59,003 bases of DNA from an uncultured Prevotellaceae bacterium (GCA_900318255.1 ONJX01000024.1:1-59003); one strand, 5' to 3'; shown: positions 49,148 to 58,177, counted from the stretch's first letter. Numbers and translations: made by a program. The notes: a model not told the origin generated them from the sequence alone.

Positions 49148-51454
49148 ATGAAAAAGTTATTATTACTCACTTTATCAGCACTCGTGGTGGCTATGGCTAT
49201 GGCAGCGACCTACCCTGCCAGCTACTTCACCATAGCCTCAGAGACGGCAACAGTCGCAGGCGACGTGAATGGTGATGGACAGGTAACAGCAACTGATATC
49301 ACACTGCTCTATAACGTGATACTAAGCAACAACCACTCAGGAGTAGTTAATGGCGACCAGAATGGCGATGGCGACATCACCGCCGGCGATGTGACACTGG
49401 TTTATAACGTCATGCTCAGCGGTGGTGGCTCCTCGGCGCAAGTGACCAAAATCAAGATGAACGACTACATCAGCGTCACCTCGTCGGCCACTCCAGTGCA
49501 GCACACCTGGAAGAACAACGAGGACGTGATTTTCATCGCACTCGATGGTGTGGAGGAGAACATGTATGTGCTCGTGCGCAATGGCGGCAAGTGGCTGCTC
49601 AAGGACATCAACGGCAGCAACAAGGCGGGTTTCAAAACGTCGGGGAGCATCAAGGCGGCTTGGGTGCGTAACGCCGACTATGCCAACGCCCAAGTGTGGA
49701 ACATTGATGTGCCCGTGGACCTGGCTACCGGCAGCGGCACCTACACACGCAGCGGCACCACGGTGGCTATCAACCTCAACCTCACCTTGATGGAGAGCAA
49801 GCTCGAAGTGATAAGACCCTCGCAAGGCGATTATGTGACCTACTATGACCACGTTGCAGGCATTACCAGCATTACCGAGAACGACTACTACAAAGAGTCT
49901 AAGGCCCCGGTGGCACACTTTGTCACCTCGGGCAACACCACTTTTGGCTATGCCTACGGCATCATGCAGTCCTACGACTACTATCACTACCTGAGTCAAG
50001 GCAAGACAGGCTATAAGAGCGAGATGACCTATCCGCTGACTCCTGGCAAGACGCATTTCATTTACAGCCCCGATGCTTACTGGTCGATATGGACACGCGA
50101 CTTCTCGATGATTTACTACCATGCCTTCGACAATATCACCAGGATTACCTTGAACAACACTGGCAGTGTGGTGTATATGCCTGTGGGGGCATCTATCAAC
50201 TTCATCCCACAAGAGGCTGGCGTCACCGTGTGGGACGGTATCTTGCAGTCCTTTAGCTCGTCTAACACTACCAGCGTGAAATGCTATGAATACAACACTG
50301 CCCACACCATCACCATCGAGGCAATGGAGGTGGGAACATCGACGGTGAGCTTCCGTTACACCTCGCCAGGCGGTGGCACCTACAACTACCAGTTCACCGT
50401 GAAGGTAGAGCCATCGATATGGGTTGCAGGCTCGCAGCTCAATGCCAGCGGGGTGAAGGTGCCAGCCATCTACTACAACAATAAAGGCACAAGCCATCCA
50501 TCTATCAGTGGTGCCACCGGCGACCAATGGGTGGAGCGCTTTGAGGTGGGCAATGGCAATGGCTTTGCCTGGGTCACCAATGGATCGAAAAGCGAGATTC
50601 ACCGCAGCACCAACCCCTACGCTTATGGATCCTTTATCAAGCGCTATGACGTGAAAAGTGCCACTCCATGGCTCTATGCCGACAAGAGTGGAAACGTCTA
50701 TTATCTCACCAACTACAGCAGTGGTAATTACATGATATTTAAGAACAATGGCTTGGTGTTTGACACCAGTTCCGACTATAAACCTGATTTAGTAAAGGCC
50801 GACTATCAGCAAGGAAAGGTTGCGATGATTTTCAGCAATAGCGATGGCATCAACTTCGTTCAAGATGTGGTTGCAGGCACTATAACATCGCAAGCCCAGA
50901 ACTATTATTTGCCGCCAACCGACCCCAACCAGACTTATGGAGGACGAGTGTCGTTTTGGTATGAGAATCTTGCTGTTGACCATGGTATAGCGGTAGTTAA
51001 GAAGCTCAAAGACGTAGCCAAGCTTGTAGGTTATGAAGTGGATCACACTTATAGCAAATGGGTGGATTGCTACCTCTCGGGCACATCAACCACCTCGGTG
51101 AATTATAATTACAACTTAATTCCCAATGCATTCTCTAAAGAAATTTTCCTTACCAGTGCCAACAAGATTTGCTATGTGGATAATCTGGCAACCGGCAAAA
51201 TAGCAGTGGTCAACAGCGGCGCAAGCAGTGCCAATCTTTATGACACAGGCCTGACTAACATGGTCATGTGCCGATATAAAGACGGATTTTTCTACGGCGT
51301 GAGGAAAGTCACTGCCTCCAACGGCAACGTGACTTACTATCTCTTCCACGAAACGTTCAATAACGTGATTGGAGGCGTTTACACGCAGCGAAAGATCGAC
51401 TTGCCGCAAAGCTTTGAGATCAAGGACATTTACCTTGAGACAACCCGCAACTAA
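49148..51454 (+). CDS. Secreted protein with an N-terminal dockerin-like domain
   Basis: The 768-residue protein has a signal peptide (MKKLLLLTLSALVVAMAMAA). A type I dockerin-like domain lies at about 37-95, with two calcium-binding loops (DVNGDGQVTATDITLLYNVI, DQNGDGDITAGDVTLVYNVM). The rest is beta-rich, with an Ig-like segment (about 330-425) and a large C-terminal region with repeated Tyr/Trp/Asn blocks that may be a propeller. No T9SS tail is obvious at the end (DIYLETTRN). A dockerin at the N-terminus is uncommon and raises the question of a cohesin partner; none is in the window. It shares dockerin wording (TATDIT, LLYN) with the amidase at 20110. Confidence 0.8.
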   Translation: MKKLLLLTLSALVVAMAMAATYPASYFTIASETATVAGDVNGDGQVTATDITLLYNVILSNNHSGVVNGDQNGDGDITAGDVTLVYNVMLSGGGSSAQVTKIKMNDYISVTSSATPVQHTWKNNEDVIFIALDGVEENMYVLVRNGGKWLLKDINGSNKAGFKTSGSIKAAWVRNADYANAQVWNIDVPVDLATGSGTYTRSGTTVAINLNLTLMESKLEVIRPSQGDYVTYYDHVAGITSITENDYYKESKAPVAHFVTSGNTTFGYAYGIMQSYDYYHYLSQGKTGYKSEMTYPLTPGKTHFIYSPDAYWSIWTRDFSMIYYHAFDNITRITLNNTGSVVYMPVGASINFIPQEAGVTVWDGILQSFSSSNTTSVKCYEYNTAHTITIEAMEVGTSTVSFRYTSPGGGTYNYQFTVKVEPSIWVAGSQLNASGVKVPAIYYNNKGTSHPSISGATGDQWVERFEVGNGNGFAWVTNGSKSEIHRSTNPYAYGSFIKRYDVKSATPWLYADKSGNVYYLTNYSSGNYMIFKNNGLVFDTSSDYKPDLVKADYQQGKVAMIFSNSDGINFVQDVVAGTITSQAQNYYLPPTDPNQTYGGRVSFWYENLAVDHGIAVVKKLKDVAKLVGYEVDHTYSKWVDCYLSGTSTTSVNYNYNLIPNAFSKEIFLTSANKICYVDNLATGKIAVVNSGASSANLYDTGLTNMVMCRYKDGFFYGVRKVTASNGNVTYYLFHETFNNVIGGVYTQRKIDLPQSFEIKDIYLETTRN

Positions 51455-51476
51455 AAACACACTCTCCTCTCTCCAC

Positions 51477-51562
51477 TTAACTTTTAACTATTAACTCACA
51501 ACTATTAACTGTTAACTATCAGCTATTAACTATTCAACTATTAGCTATTAACTATTAACTAT
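51477..51562. repeat. Low-complexity CTATTAACTA-type repeat
   Basis: Many degenerate copies of CTATTAACTA/CTATTAGCTA run up to the next start codon. They look like slippage-born sequence. The leader of the SPOR-like gene lies in it. Confidence 0.75.
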
Positions 51563-51568
51563 ATTATT

Positions 51569-51994
51569 ATGAGACGTTTTACAAAAATCGGTTTACCACT
51601 ATTAATGATTGCTTTGATGGCTATGTGTGCCATCGATGCACAAGCCAAGACCAAGAAGCAGCCACGCACCATCTACTATGTTGTGTGCGGCAGCTATTCC
51701 TCGCTCGAAAAAGCTATTAAACAGTCTGAGCAGATGAGTGAGGTGATGTTCTATCCCGTGTATAAGACCACCGTCAAGGGCAAGACCGTTTATCGCCTGT
51801 GCTGCCAGTGCTACTACAGCAAAGCACACGCCGAGAAAGACCTGGAGGGACTGCTCAGCGGCTTCAAGGGCGACGACTGGTGGATATGGCCATCGAAGGG
51901 ACTTGCCAAGTGTGTGTATCGCCCACTATCGCCCAAAGATGGCGAGGAGCGCATACCAGAACTTAGGCCTCTGTCTAAACCCCTAACAGAATAA
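51569..51994 (+). CDS. Small secreted SPOR-like protein
   Basis: The 141-residue protein has a signal peptide (LPLLMIALMAMCAIDAQA). The mature part YYVVCGSYSSLEKAIKQSEQ, later VYRLCCQCYYSKAHAEKDL, resembles a SPOR domain (beta-alpha-beta repeats, V-x-x-G-S-Y and Y-R-x-x). SPOR domains bind glycan strands lacking stem peptides. Four Cys in the domain might form disulfides. It is monocistronic, and the start is preceded by the low-complexity repeat. Assignment is moderate: the match is short. Confidence 0.65.
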   Translation: MRRFTKIGLPLLMIALMAMCAIDAQAKTKKQPRTIYYVVCGSYSSLEKAIKQSEQMSEVMFYPVYKTTVKGKTVYRLCCQCYYSKAHAEKDLEGLLSGFKGDDWWIWPSKGLAKCVYRPLSPKDGEERIPELRPLSKPLTE

Positions 51995-52035
51995 TATGAA
52001 CATTAAGGTTTAGAGAATAGTGTTGATGTTATGCA

Positions 52036-52048
52036 GGGACAAGGCGTG
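52036..52048. repeat. Dispersed GGGACAAGGCGTG element (second copy)
   Basis: Same 13-mer as 18041-18053 and related to the palindrome at 55453-55470. It lies in the spacer between the SPOR-like gene and murF. Confidence 0.7.
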
Positions 52049-52166
52049 CTTTGTAGGCAAAAGCGCCTAGAGGATGCAAGGCCCATAACCTCATCACTGT
52101 CTTCCATAAACGATAAGCTATAAACGATAAACCAGTGAGCAAGTTATCAACTTGCGAAACTTAAGT

Positions 52167-53483
52167 ATGAACATTCAAGAACTATACGCTTTCTACAAGC
52201 AGCACCCGGTGGTGACCACCGATAGCCGCGATTGCCCCGAGGGCAGCATTTTTATTGCCCTCAGGGGTGAGTCGTTCGATGGCAACAAGTTTGCTGTGCA
52301 AGCCCTGCAAAAGGGGTGCGTCATGGCTGTGATTGACGACGAGCAGGTCTATAACGATTATCTTGCCCAGCCCATCGAGGGCAAGACCATGGTGCTTGTG
52401 CCCGACTCGCTACAGGCCTTCAAAGACCTGGCACGGGAGCACAGGCGCCAGTTCTCAATTCCCGTGGTGGGCATCACAGGCACTAATGGCAAGACCACTA
52501 CCAAGGAGCTGGTGCGCACCGTGCTGGCACAAAAGTTCAATGTGATGGCTACCGAGGGCAACTTCAACAACGACGTGGGCGTGCCCAAGACACTGCTGCG
52601 GCTCTCGCCACAGCACGACATTGCTGTGGTGGAGATGGGAGCCAGCCACCCAGGCGACATCAAGACCCTTGCCGAAACTGCTGAGCCCACCTGCGGACTC
52701 ATCACTAACGTGGGCAAGGCTCACTTGCAGGGCTTCGGGTCGCTCCAGGGGGTAATCAATACCAAGGGCGAGCTCTACGATAACCTTGCCAGCCGCGACG
52801 GCAGCGTCGTCTTTGTCAATGCCGACAATGAGCACCTCATGGGCATCTTGCCTCATGGCATGGAGACTGTGACGTATTCTCAGCAGCAAGATGCGGCAGT
52901 GATGGGCGAGATAGTGGCGTGCGACCCACTGCTGCGGCTACGCTGGAAGAGTGAGGACGACGAGTGGCACGAAGTGGCCACACACCTCATTGGCAGCTAC
53001 AACCTCGACAATGTGCTGGCCGCTGTGACAGTGGGGCTGCACTTCGGCGTTGACCCCGTCGCCATTAGCGAGGCCATAGCGGGATATGTGCCACAGAACA
53101 ACCGCTCGCAGCTCACCGAGACAGGACGCAACCACCTCATCGTGGATGCCTACAACGCTAACCCCACCTCAATGGCTGCCGCTATCGACAACTTCTCGCT
53201 CATGCAGGTGAGCCCCAAGATGGCAATTCTGGGCGACATGAGAGAGCTAGGCGACAGCAGCCACATCGAGCACGTGGCTGTGGTTGAGAAACTCAAGCAA
53301 TGCCATTTCGACAAAGTGTGGCTCGTAGGAAGCGAGTTTGAGGCTGTGGATTGCAGCTTCCGCAAGTTCTCTAATGCCGACGAGGTGAAAGCTGCGCTCA
53401 CCGAACAGCACATCGACGGCTACTACATTCTCATCAAGGGGTCGAACGGCATACGACTCTTCCAACTGCCCGAAGTGCTGTGA
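52167..53483 (+). CDS. murF: UDP-MurNAc-tripeptide--D-Ala-D-Ala ligase
   Basis: MurF adds D-Ala-D-Ala to UDP-MurNAc-tripeptide, the last cytosolic step of peptidoglycan precursor synthesis. The 438-residue protein has the N-terminal substrate domain with VTTDSRDCPEGSIFIALRGE. The ATP-binding site is GITGTNGKTTTKEL (GTNGKTTTK at 105-113), followed by FNNDVGVPKTLLRL, VVEMGASHPGDI and LITNVGKAHLQGFGS. The C-terminal domain has VDAYNANPTSM and LGDMRELGDSS. All are family hallmarks. ATG at 52167 (MNIQELYAFY) is preferred over 52152. It stands alone here, away from the dcw cluster. Confidence 0.97.
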   Translation: MNIQELYAFYKQHPVVTTDSRDCPEGSIFIALRGESFDGNKFAVQALQKGCVMAVIDDEQVYNDYLAQPIEGKTMVLVPDSLQAFKDLAREHRRQFSIPVVGITGTNGKTTTKELVRTVLAQKFNVMATEGNFNNDVGVPKTLLRLSPQHDIAVVEMGASHPGDIKTLAETAEPTCGLITNVGKAHLQGFGSLQGVINTKGELYDNLASRDGSVVFVNADNEHLMGILPHGMETVTYSQQQDAAVMGEIVACDPLLRLRWKSEDDEWHEVATHLIGSYNLDNVLAAVTVGLHFGVDPVAISEAIAGYVPQNNRSQLTETGRNHLIVDAYNANPTSMAAAIDNFSLMQVSPKMAILGDMRELGDSSHIEHVAVVEKLKQCHFDKVWLVGSEFEAVDCSFRKFSNADEVKAALTEQHIDGYYILIKGSNGIRLFQLPEVL

Positions 53484-53529
53484 AAAACGCCACCTAAAAT
53501 GGCTTTTTCAATGCTAAAATGAAAAAAAA

Positions 53530-53561
53530 TTTGGTCAATTAAAAAATTGTTCATACCTTTG
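53530..53561 (+). promoter_or_regulatory. Promoter of the rpmB-rpmG operon
   Basis: TTTG (53530-53533), a 20-bp spacer, TACCTTTG (53554-53561). A full consensus match with transcription expected near 53568, far upstream of rpmB. Confidence 0.85.
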
Positions 53562-53567
53562 CAACCG

Positions 53568-53863
53568 ATTTCGAGTCAGGGTACTTGGGTTTAGTCCCGT
53601 TAGACCTGTTCTGTGACATGATCGTTGAAACTTCGATGGCTGCTTGAAGATGCTTAAAATGTGGCCATAAAGCGTAGGACGATATTTAAACGCAAAAACA
53701 ACTGCTGGTGGGTAGCATTGATGGCTTCTCACGTCAATTTATCGCCAGTGAAAAAGGGTGTCGTGGTAGAATATTGTGCTGCGTGGACATATTTCTAGAA
53801 GTAGCGGCTTGAAATCAACGAGAGTGAATAAAGTATTTTATAACTTTTTTGAAGTAAAACACT
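53568..53863 (+). ncRNA. Long untranslated leader of rpmB, candidate structured RNA
   Basis: About 290 nt lie between the promoter and the rpmB start, without a gene. GC content is higher than in a usual spacer, and short pairings are visible (CAGG...CCTG at about 53576-53611, GGGTTTAGTCCC). A 9-codon frame (MIVETSMAA) starts at about 53619. Ribosomal protein operons often carry leaders that bind their own product; no family that I know by sequence is recognised. Confidence 0.45.
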
Positions 53864-54118
53864 ATGTCTAAAGTTTGTCAAATCACAGGCAAGAAGGCGA
53901 TTACAGGTAACAACGTGTCGCACTCTAAAAGAAGAACTAAACGCAAGTTCAATGTGAACATCTTCAACCGCAAGTTCTATTGGGTAGAGCAGGATCAGTG
54001 GATCCGTCTTACAGTGAGCGCCAGCGGACTGCGTCTTATCAACCGTATCGGGCTTGACGCCGCTTTGAAAAAAGCCGCACAAGACGGAAATCTTAAAGAA
54101 ATTAAAGCAATCTATTAA
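53864..54118 (+). CDS. rpmB: 50S ribosomal protein L28 (bL28)
   Basis: The 84-residue protein is a complete bL28: [20 protein letters not shown], a basic stretch ([19 protein letters not shown]), then [21 protein letters not shown]. The operon rpmB-rpmG-DUF4295 is the standard Bacteroidetes arrangement, with 11- and 12-bp gaps. Expression starts from a strong consensus promoter and passes through a long leader. Confidence 0.97.
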   Translation: MSKVCQITGKKAITGNNVSHSKRRTKRKFNVNIFNRKFYWVEQDQWIRLTVSASGLRLINRIGLDAALKKAAQDGNLKEIKAIY

Positions 54119-54129
54119 ATCAACGAGTT

Positions 54130-54318
54130 ATGGCAAAGAAAACTAAAGGCGATCGCATTCAGGTAATCCTTCAATGCACAGAGCAGAAGGAAAGCGGCGT
54201 TCCCGGAATGTCACGCTACATCACTACTAAGAACCGCAAGAACACTACTGAGCGTCTGGAGTTGAAGAAATACAACCCATACCTCAAGAGGTACACTATT
54301 CACAAAGAAATCAAATAA
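54130..54318 (+). CDS. rpmG: 50S ribosomal protein L33 (bL33)
   Basis: The 62-residue protein is a typical bL33: [40 protein letters not shown], and [15 protein letters not shown]. The Cys pairs of zinc-binding bL33 are missing (only one Cys, in LQCTEQ), so it is the zinc-free form. Confidence 0.97.
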   Translation: MAKKTKGDRIQVILQCTEQKESGVPGMSRYITTKNRKNTTERLELKKYNPYLKRYTIHKEIK

Positions 54319-54330
54319 TACTTTTTAATC

Positions 54331-54480
54331 ATGGCAAAAAAGACAGTTGCAACCCTTCAAACTGGTGAAGGACGTAATTTCAGCAAAGTGATTAAGATGG
54401 TTCGCTCGCCTAAGACTGGTGCCTACGTTTTTGAGGAAAGAATGGTGCCCAACGACAAGGTTGACGAGTATCTTAAATAA
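54331..54480 (+). CDS. DUF4295 small protein of the L28-L33 operon
   Basis: A 49-residue basic protein starts MAKKTVATLQTGEGRNFSKV and ends NDKVDEYLK. DUF4295 always sits behind rpmG in Bacteroidetes and is thought to be a ribosome-associated protein; no proof comes from sequence. The gap to rpmG is 12 bp. The terminator follows 50 bp later. Confidence 0.93.
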   Translation: MAKKTVATLQTGEGRNFSKVIKMVRSPKTGAYVFEERMVPNDKVDEYLK

Positions 54481-54529
54481 AGACAGCACACGCATTTTTG
54501 TTTATAATAAAACAAAACGCTATATTTCA

Positions 54530-54567
54530 GAAATGGCTTGACACCTCTGCTGGTGCCAAGCCATTTC
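54530..54567. terminator. Terminator of the ribosomal protein operon
   Basis: GAAATGGCTTG (54530-54540) pairs with CAAGCCATTTC (54557-54567), and the loop has an inner CACC/GGTG pairing. It is convergent with the MBL gene and can serve both. Confidence 0.8.
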
Positions 54568-54603
54568 GCTTTAATTCACGGGCAAAGCATCATGCATGCC
54601 CTG

Positions 54604-55428
54604 TTATGAATTATACATTAAGTCAACCGTCTCAAGGTCCATGGGCACATAGATGTTGCCAGTGAAGACGGTGCGAGCCTCGGCACTGTAGTTCTCGCGG
54701 CGCGACATGAGGCGAGTGTCCTCGGTGTGATAGAGCAGCAAGTTCTTCACGCCGAGCTCCTGGGCTAACTTGCCGGCATCAACAACGGTGCTGTGATGCT
54801 TCTCGTAAGGACGGAACTGCGCGCGGTCGCGATACATGCAAAAGGCCTCACACAGCAGCCAGTCGCAGTCGCGCACATAGCGCTCGCTCACGGCATTGTA
54901 AGGCTCGTCGCCTAGGCACACCACGCGCTGACCATCGGGCATCAGGGCTCTGAAACCATACTGAAGCGTCTTGTCAGAGCCTATGTCAAAAAATGTCACC
55001 TCCATGTCGCCTATAGCGATGGTCTCGCCATCGCTCACCTCACGCAAGATGATAGTCTTGCCCACTGCGGCCATAATCTTGGCAGGAATCATGATGTGGC
55101 ACATCGTCTCGAGAGCCTCACGCACCTCGCGATGGCAATAGATGGTGAATGTGCCGTGATACTTGCCCTTGTAGAGCAACGGCGAAATCTTGCGGATGAG
55201 CCATATCACACCCATTATGTGGTCGGTGTGAACATGAGTGACAAAGAGGTGGTGAATCTGGCTATAGTCGATGCCAGCGCGATAGAGCTGGCGAAAGATG
55301 CCATTGCCGCCACCAGCATCAACCATAAGCTGCCCAGCGGCACTCTTAAGATAGAAGCAGGTGTTGTAGCAACGAGTGCACATTGCACTACCAGTACCCA
55401 GCATTTTTATGTATTGCGATGAAACCAC
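54604..55428 (-). CDS. MBL-fold metallo-hydrolase (RNase Z-like)
   Basis: The 274-residue protein has the metallo-beta-lactamase fold. It shows GTGSAMCTRCYNTCFYL at the start, the metal motif THVHTDH (65-70), a further Asp in VCLGDEPYNA and a His in LLLYHTEDTR. The order matches the RNase Z-like subfamily, though the flexible arm of true tRNase Z is not seen. Substrate is unknown. The start is GTG at 55428 or ATG at 55404; the longer form keeps the first strand (SQYIKML). Co-directional with the histidine kinase gene upstream, from which it is separated by a hairpin element. Confidence 0.85.
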   Translation of the reverse strand: MVSSQYIKMLGTGSAMCTRCYNTCFYLKSAAGQLMVDAGGGNGIFRQLYRAGIDYSQIHHLFVTHVHTDHIMGVIWLIRKISPLLYKGKYHGTFTIYCHREVREALETMCHIMIPAKIMAAVGKTIILREVSDGETIAIGDMEVTFFDIGSDKTLQYGFRALMPDGQRVVCLGDEPYNAVSERYVRDCDWLLCEAFCMYRDRAQFRPYEKHHSTVVDAGKLAQELGVKNLLLYHTEDTRLMSRRENYSAEARTVFTGNIYVPMDLETVDLMYNS

Positions 55429-55452
55429 TTAAAAAACTTAACACTTGACTGT

Positions 55453-55474
55453 GACAAGGCACGCCTTGTCCCTA
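55453..55474. repeat. Dispersed element, palindromic copy
   Basis: GACAAGGC-AC-GCCTTGTC (55453-55470) continues into CCTAC, matching the complement of GTAGGGACAAGGC seen at 18039. It lies between the kinase and MBL genes. Confidence 0.7.
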
Positions 55475-55496
55475 CTTAACACTTTACACTTTACAC

Positions 55497-56696
55497 TTAA
55501 CACTTAATTTTAGGTATCTCTATAGAGAACGTAGTCCCCTTTCCCAGCTCACTATCTTTCACATAGATCTTGCCGCCATGGTATTCCTCAATAATGCGCT
55601 TCACAAGCGTCAAGCCCAAGCCCCAGCCACGCTTCTTTGTGGTGAACCCTGGGTTAAACACGTTCTTGAAGTTCTTGCGAGCTATACCCTTGCCAGTATC
55701 TTTGATATAGAGGTGAGCATGACGATCATCACTGGTCACCATGATGTCGATACTCCCCTTGCCTTCCATCGCGTCAACGGCATTCTTAGTGAGATTCTCC
55801 ATCACCCACTCAAAGAGCGACTGGCACAACATTACGCCACAATTCTTGTCGCCATCGGTGTGAACTGTCAGAGTCACATGCTTCGGGATGCGAGTGCGCA
55901 TGTAGGCAAGGCTGCTTTCCACGGCCTCGTTAATAAACGTGAGCTCCTTGTCGGGCATGGAACCAATCTTAGAGAAACGGTCGGCAATCACCGACAGGCG
56001 GTGAACATCGGTGTCCATATCACTGATAATCTCCTTATCTACACCCATCGACTCTAGCATCTGGGTCCAAGCCATCAGCGACGAGATGGGAGTGCCCAGC
56101 TGATGAGCAGTCTCCTTCGACAGTCCCACCCACACACGATTCTGCTCGGCACGCTTCACACTGATAAGAGCAAAATAGGCCACGCCCAGGAACAGAAGCA
56201 TCACAGCCAGCTGGATGTAAGGGTAATAAGCCAAGCGACGCAGCACATCGCTATCCTCATAATAGAGCGTCTGATGCGTCGATTGGTCAATCTCTATATC
56301 TATCTTATTTGATGAGTTACGCAACTTCTGCAACCTCTTGGCAAGGAATTCCTTATTTACCTTTGAGTACTCGTCAAGCATCTTGGCTGTGTCGGCAGGC
56401 TCAGGCAGCTTAAAGTTACGCTGCTCTATGATATTCCCATCATTATCAACAAGCAAGACAGGGATATTCTGGTTGCCACGAATTATGCGGAAAAGGAAAT
56501 CCACGTCAGTGTCAGTAGAGGTCGTTAATTCACGAGTGGCATCGGCCCATATCTCCATGCGCTCGCGTTCCTGCTTGGCAAGGTCCTTGACCAGGCGGTT
56601 AGAAATATAAATAAACACCCCCACTAGCACCAGCGACACTGCCAGAAGCACCATCTTCCAAATGCGACGTGAGTCATATATGCTGCGCAATTTCAT
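55497..56696 (-). CDS. Orphan sensor histidine kinase
   Basis: The 399-residue protein has two membrane helices (VLLAVSLVLVGVFIYIS at about 16-32 and AVMLLFLGVAYFALISV at about 167-183) enclosing an extracytoplasmic sensor of about 135 residues. The H box is SKETAHQLGTPISSL with the phosphorylated His, the N box is WVMENLTKNAVDAME, G1 is DTGKGIARKNF, and G2 is GWGLGLTLVKRI. No response regulator is adjacent, so its partner is elsewhere. Start at 56696 is required because a TATCTTTG box (56718-56725) covers the longer frame's start. The H box sequence (AHQLGTP) is typical for Bacteroidetes kinases. Confidence 0.92.
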   Translation of the reverse strand: MKLRSIYDSRRIWKMVLLAVSLVLVGVFIYISNRLVKDLAKQERERMEIWADATRELTTSTDTDVDFLFRIIRGNQNIPVLLVDNDGNIIEQRNFKLPEPADTAKMLDEYSKVNKEFLAKRLQKLRNSSNKIDIEIDQSTHQTLYYEDSDVLRRLAYYPYIQLAVMLLFLGVAYFALISVKRAEQNRVWVGLSKETAHQLGTPISSLMAWTQMLESMGVDKEIISDMDTDVHRLSVIADRFSKIGSMPDKELTFINEAVESSLAYMRTRIPKHVTLTVHTDGDKNCGVMLCQSLFEWVMENLTKNAVDAMEGKGSIDIMVTSDDRHAHLYIKDTGKGIARKNFKNVFNPGFTTKKRGWGLGLTLVKRIIEEYHGGKIYVKDSELGKGTTFSIEIPKIKC

Positions 56697-56717
56697 CTCT
56701 CTGCAAAAATTGAAGTG

Positions 56718-56725
56718 CAAAGATA
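56718..56725 (-). promoter_or_regulatory. Promoter box of the histidine kinase gene
   Basis: TATCTTTG on the minus strand, 21 bp before ATG 56696. Confidence 0.65.
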
Positions 56726-56839
56726 CTAAAAAGTTGTCACTTATCTGTTGTCTAGTGACAGATTTTTAGCTTTCAGCTCTTTTGTTTCAATAAAAACGAT
56801 AAAAGTGTTCAGTTTGTTGCGATGGCATCACTACACACT

Positions 56840-58177
56840 CTAAAACTCCTGATCAATGAGCTCGATAAACATCGAGCGCACTTCGCGCACTACTATCATG
56901 TGACGCTTCTCGCCAACCATCTGACTCATATACAGCTCAAAACCCTCGTCGGTAATAGCCAAGCCTTGCAACTCGGGCAACGCATTCATGAAATCACCTT
57001 TATCACCAGGTGTCCACAGCCAGCCACGACTTTTGTCAACAACAGCATACTGGTCGTAGGTCGATACCAGCCGGTTCCCAATGAAGCATGCAACCACAGC
57101 AAGAGCCTGATTGCCTTCGGGCTTAAACTCCACGGCATAGAGTTTGCGGTCGCTAGACTCTAGGTCGGCAAGCCATCGAGCATTCTTAATGGCACGCCCA
57201 CCAAAGTACTCACTCACCACCTGCTGGCGATCTTTCTCCATGGGCTTCACCTTCTCAGGATGCTTCCAGCGCACAAACGACTTCATCTCGTGAGTGGAGA
57301 GATAACCGTCGGTGGCAATAATCGGGAATAACTCATTATCCTTATAACCACGAAACATCGTCTTGATTGACTTGGCATCACTAAGCTCATAGATTGCTGC
57401 ATCGCCATCTACACTTCTCTTGTGACTTGCAGCACCCACACGGTCCTTAAAAACGATGTGAGTGTAATTAGCGGCATCGAGCATATTCCGAGCATGGGTA
57501 GTGAACTCGTTGCGCTTATAGTCGGCATAGGCAAGCACAGGAAGCTGAGACAGCGTGATGTCATCTTGCGCATTAAGATAGGTGCCAATCTTGCGAAAAG
57601 GCTTCCACTCCATCGTCTCGGAGTTATAGACCTGTGCAACCTGGTTCTTTTTCAACCCTTTGTTAAGTTCTTTCTCTACCTTTTTAGGCTTCAGCTCCTT
57701 GCCCTTAGAGTCAAGATAAACCTCGCGCCCGTCAATTCTCTTCATGCTGAAATCTAGCTCCTTAAGATCGCCACTGGCAAAACGGTAGAACTTCGCACCA
57801 GTGATCTCTCCACCACTATTGCTGCTTGTAACAATCAGCACACCATTACGCATCGCTAAACCAACATGCTCACCAGATGCATTATAACCCACATCAAACA
57901 ACTTTTTTATTCCATGAGCGCACGAGAACACGCAACCATACCCCTCATCAAAAGTACTCACCCATAGCAAACTCATCTCACCATTTCCAGTGGGAACCAC
58001 ACAGAACTTCTCAGGACGTTGATGGTTCTTAGAGTGAGACTGAGTAAAGTCTTGAATAATGCGAGCCATATTATAGGCATAATCACTTATTGCCTCACGC
58101 TCATCGACATGAGCCATTGCATTAAACACAAACACACACAATATCAAGAAAGTAGCAATTATTCGACCTCTTTTCAT
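56840..58177 (-). CDS. Secreted protein of unknown function
   Basis: The 445-residue protein has a signal peptide (IIATFLILCVFVFNAMA). I recognise no named family. The body is mixed alpha/beta with a basic middle (GKELKPKKVEKELNKGLKKN, about residues 162-181). Recurrent strand pairs such as CVVPTGNGEMSLLWVSTFDE and KLYAVEFKPEGNQALAVVAC could be propeller blades. No catalytic motif is visible. It stands alone on the minus strand between the kinase gene and the purine tract. Confidence 0.6.
   Translation of the reverse strand: MKRGRIIATFLILCVFVFNAMAHVDEREAISDYAYNMARIIQDFTQSHSKNHQRPEKFCVVPTGNGEMSLLWVSTFDEGYGCVFSCAHGIKKLFDVGYNASGEHVGLAMRNGVLIVTSSNSGGEITGAKFYRFASGDLKELDFSMKRIDGREVYLDSKGKELKPKKVEKELNKGLKKNQVAQVYNSETMEWKPFRKIGTYLNAQDDITLSQLPVLAYADYKRNEFTTHARNMLDAANYTHIVFKDRVGAASHKRSVDGDAAIYELSDAKSIKTMFRGYKDNELFPIIATDGYLSTHEMKSFVRWKHPEKVKPMEKDRQQVVSEYFGGRAIKNARWLADLESSDRKLYAVEFKPEGNQALAVVACFIGNRLVSTYDQYAVVDKSRGWLWTPGDKGDFMNALPELQGLAITDEGFELYMSQMVGEKRHMIVVREVRSMFIELIDQEF

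Noticed and set aside
49337..50602. 421-codon minus-strand frame opposite the dockerin protein
   Set aside because: His/Val/Ala-rich composition typical of the complement of a real gene; the plus-strand frame has signal peptide and dockerin motifs.
55497..56696. Two-component system with a neighbouring response regulator
   Set aside because: Neither neighbour is a receiver-domain protein; the kinase is an orphan here.
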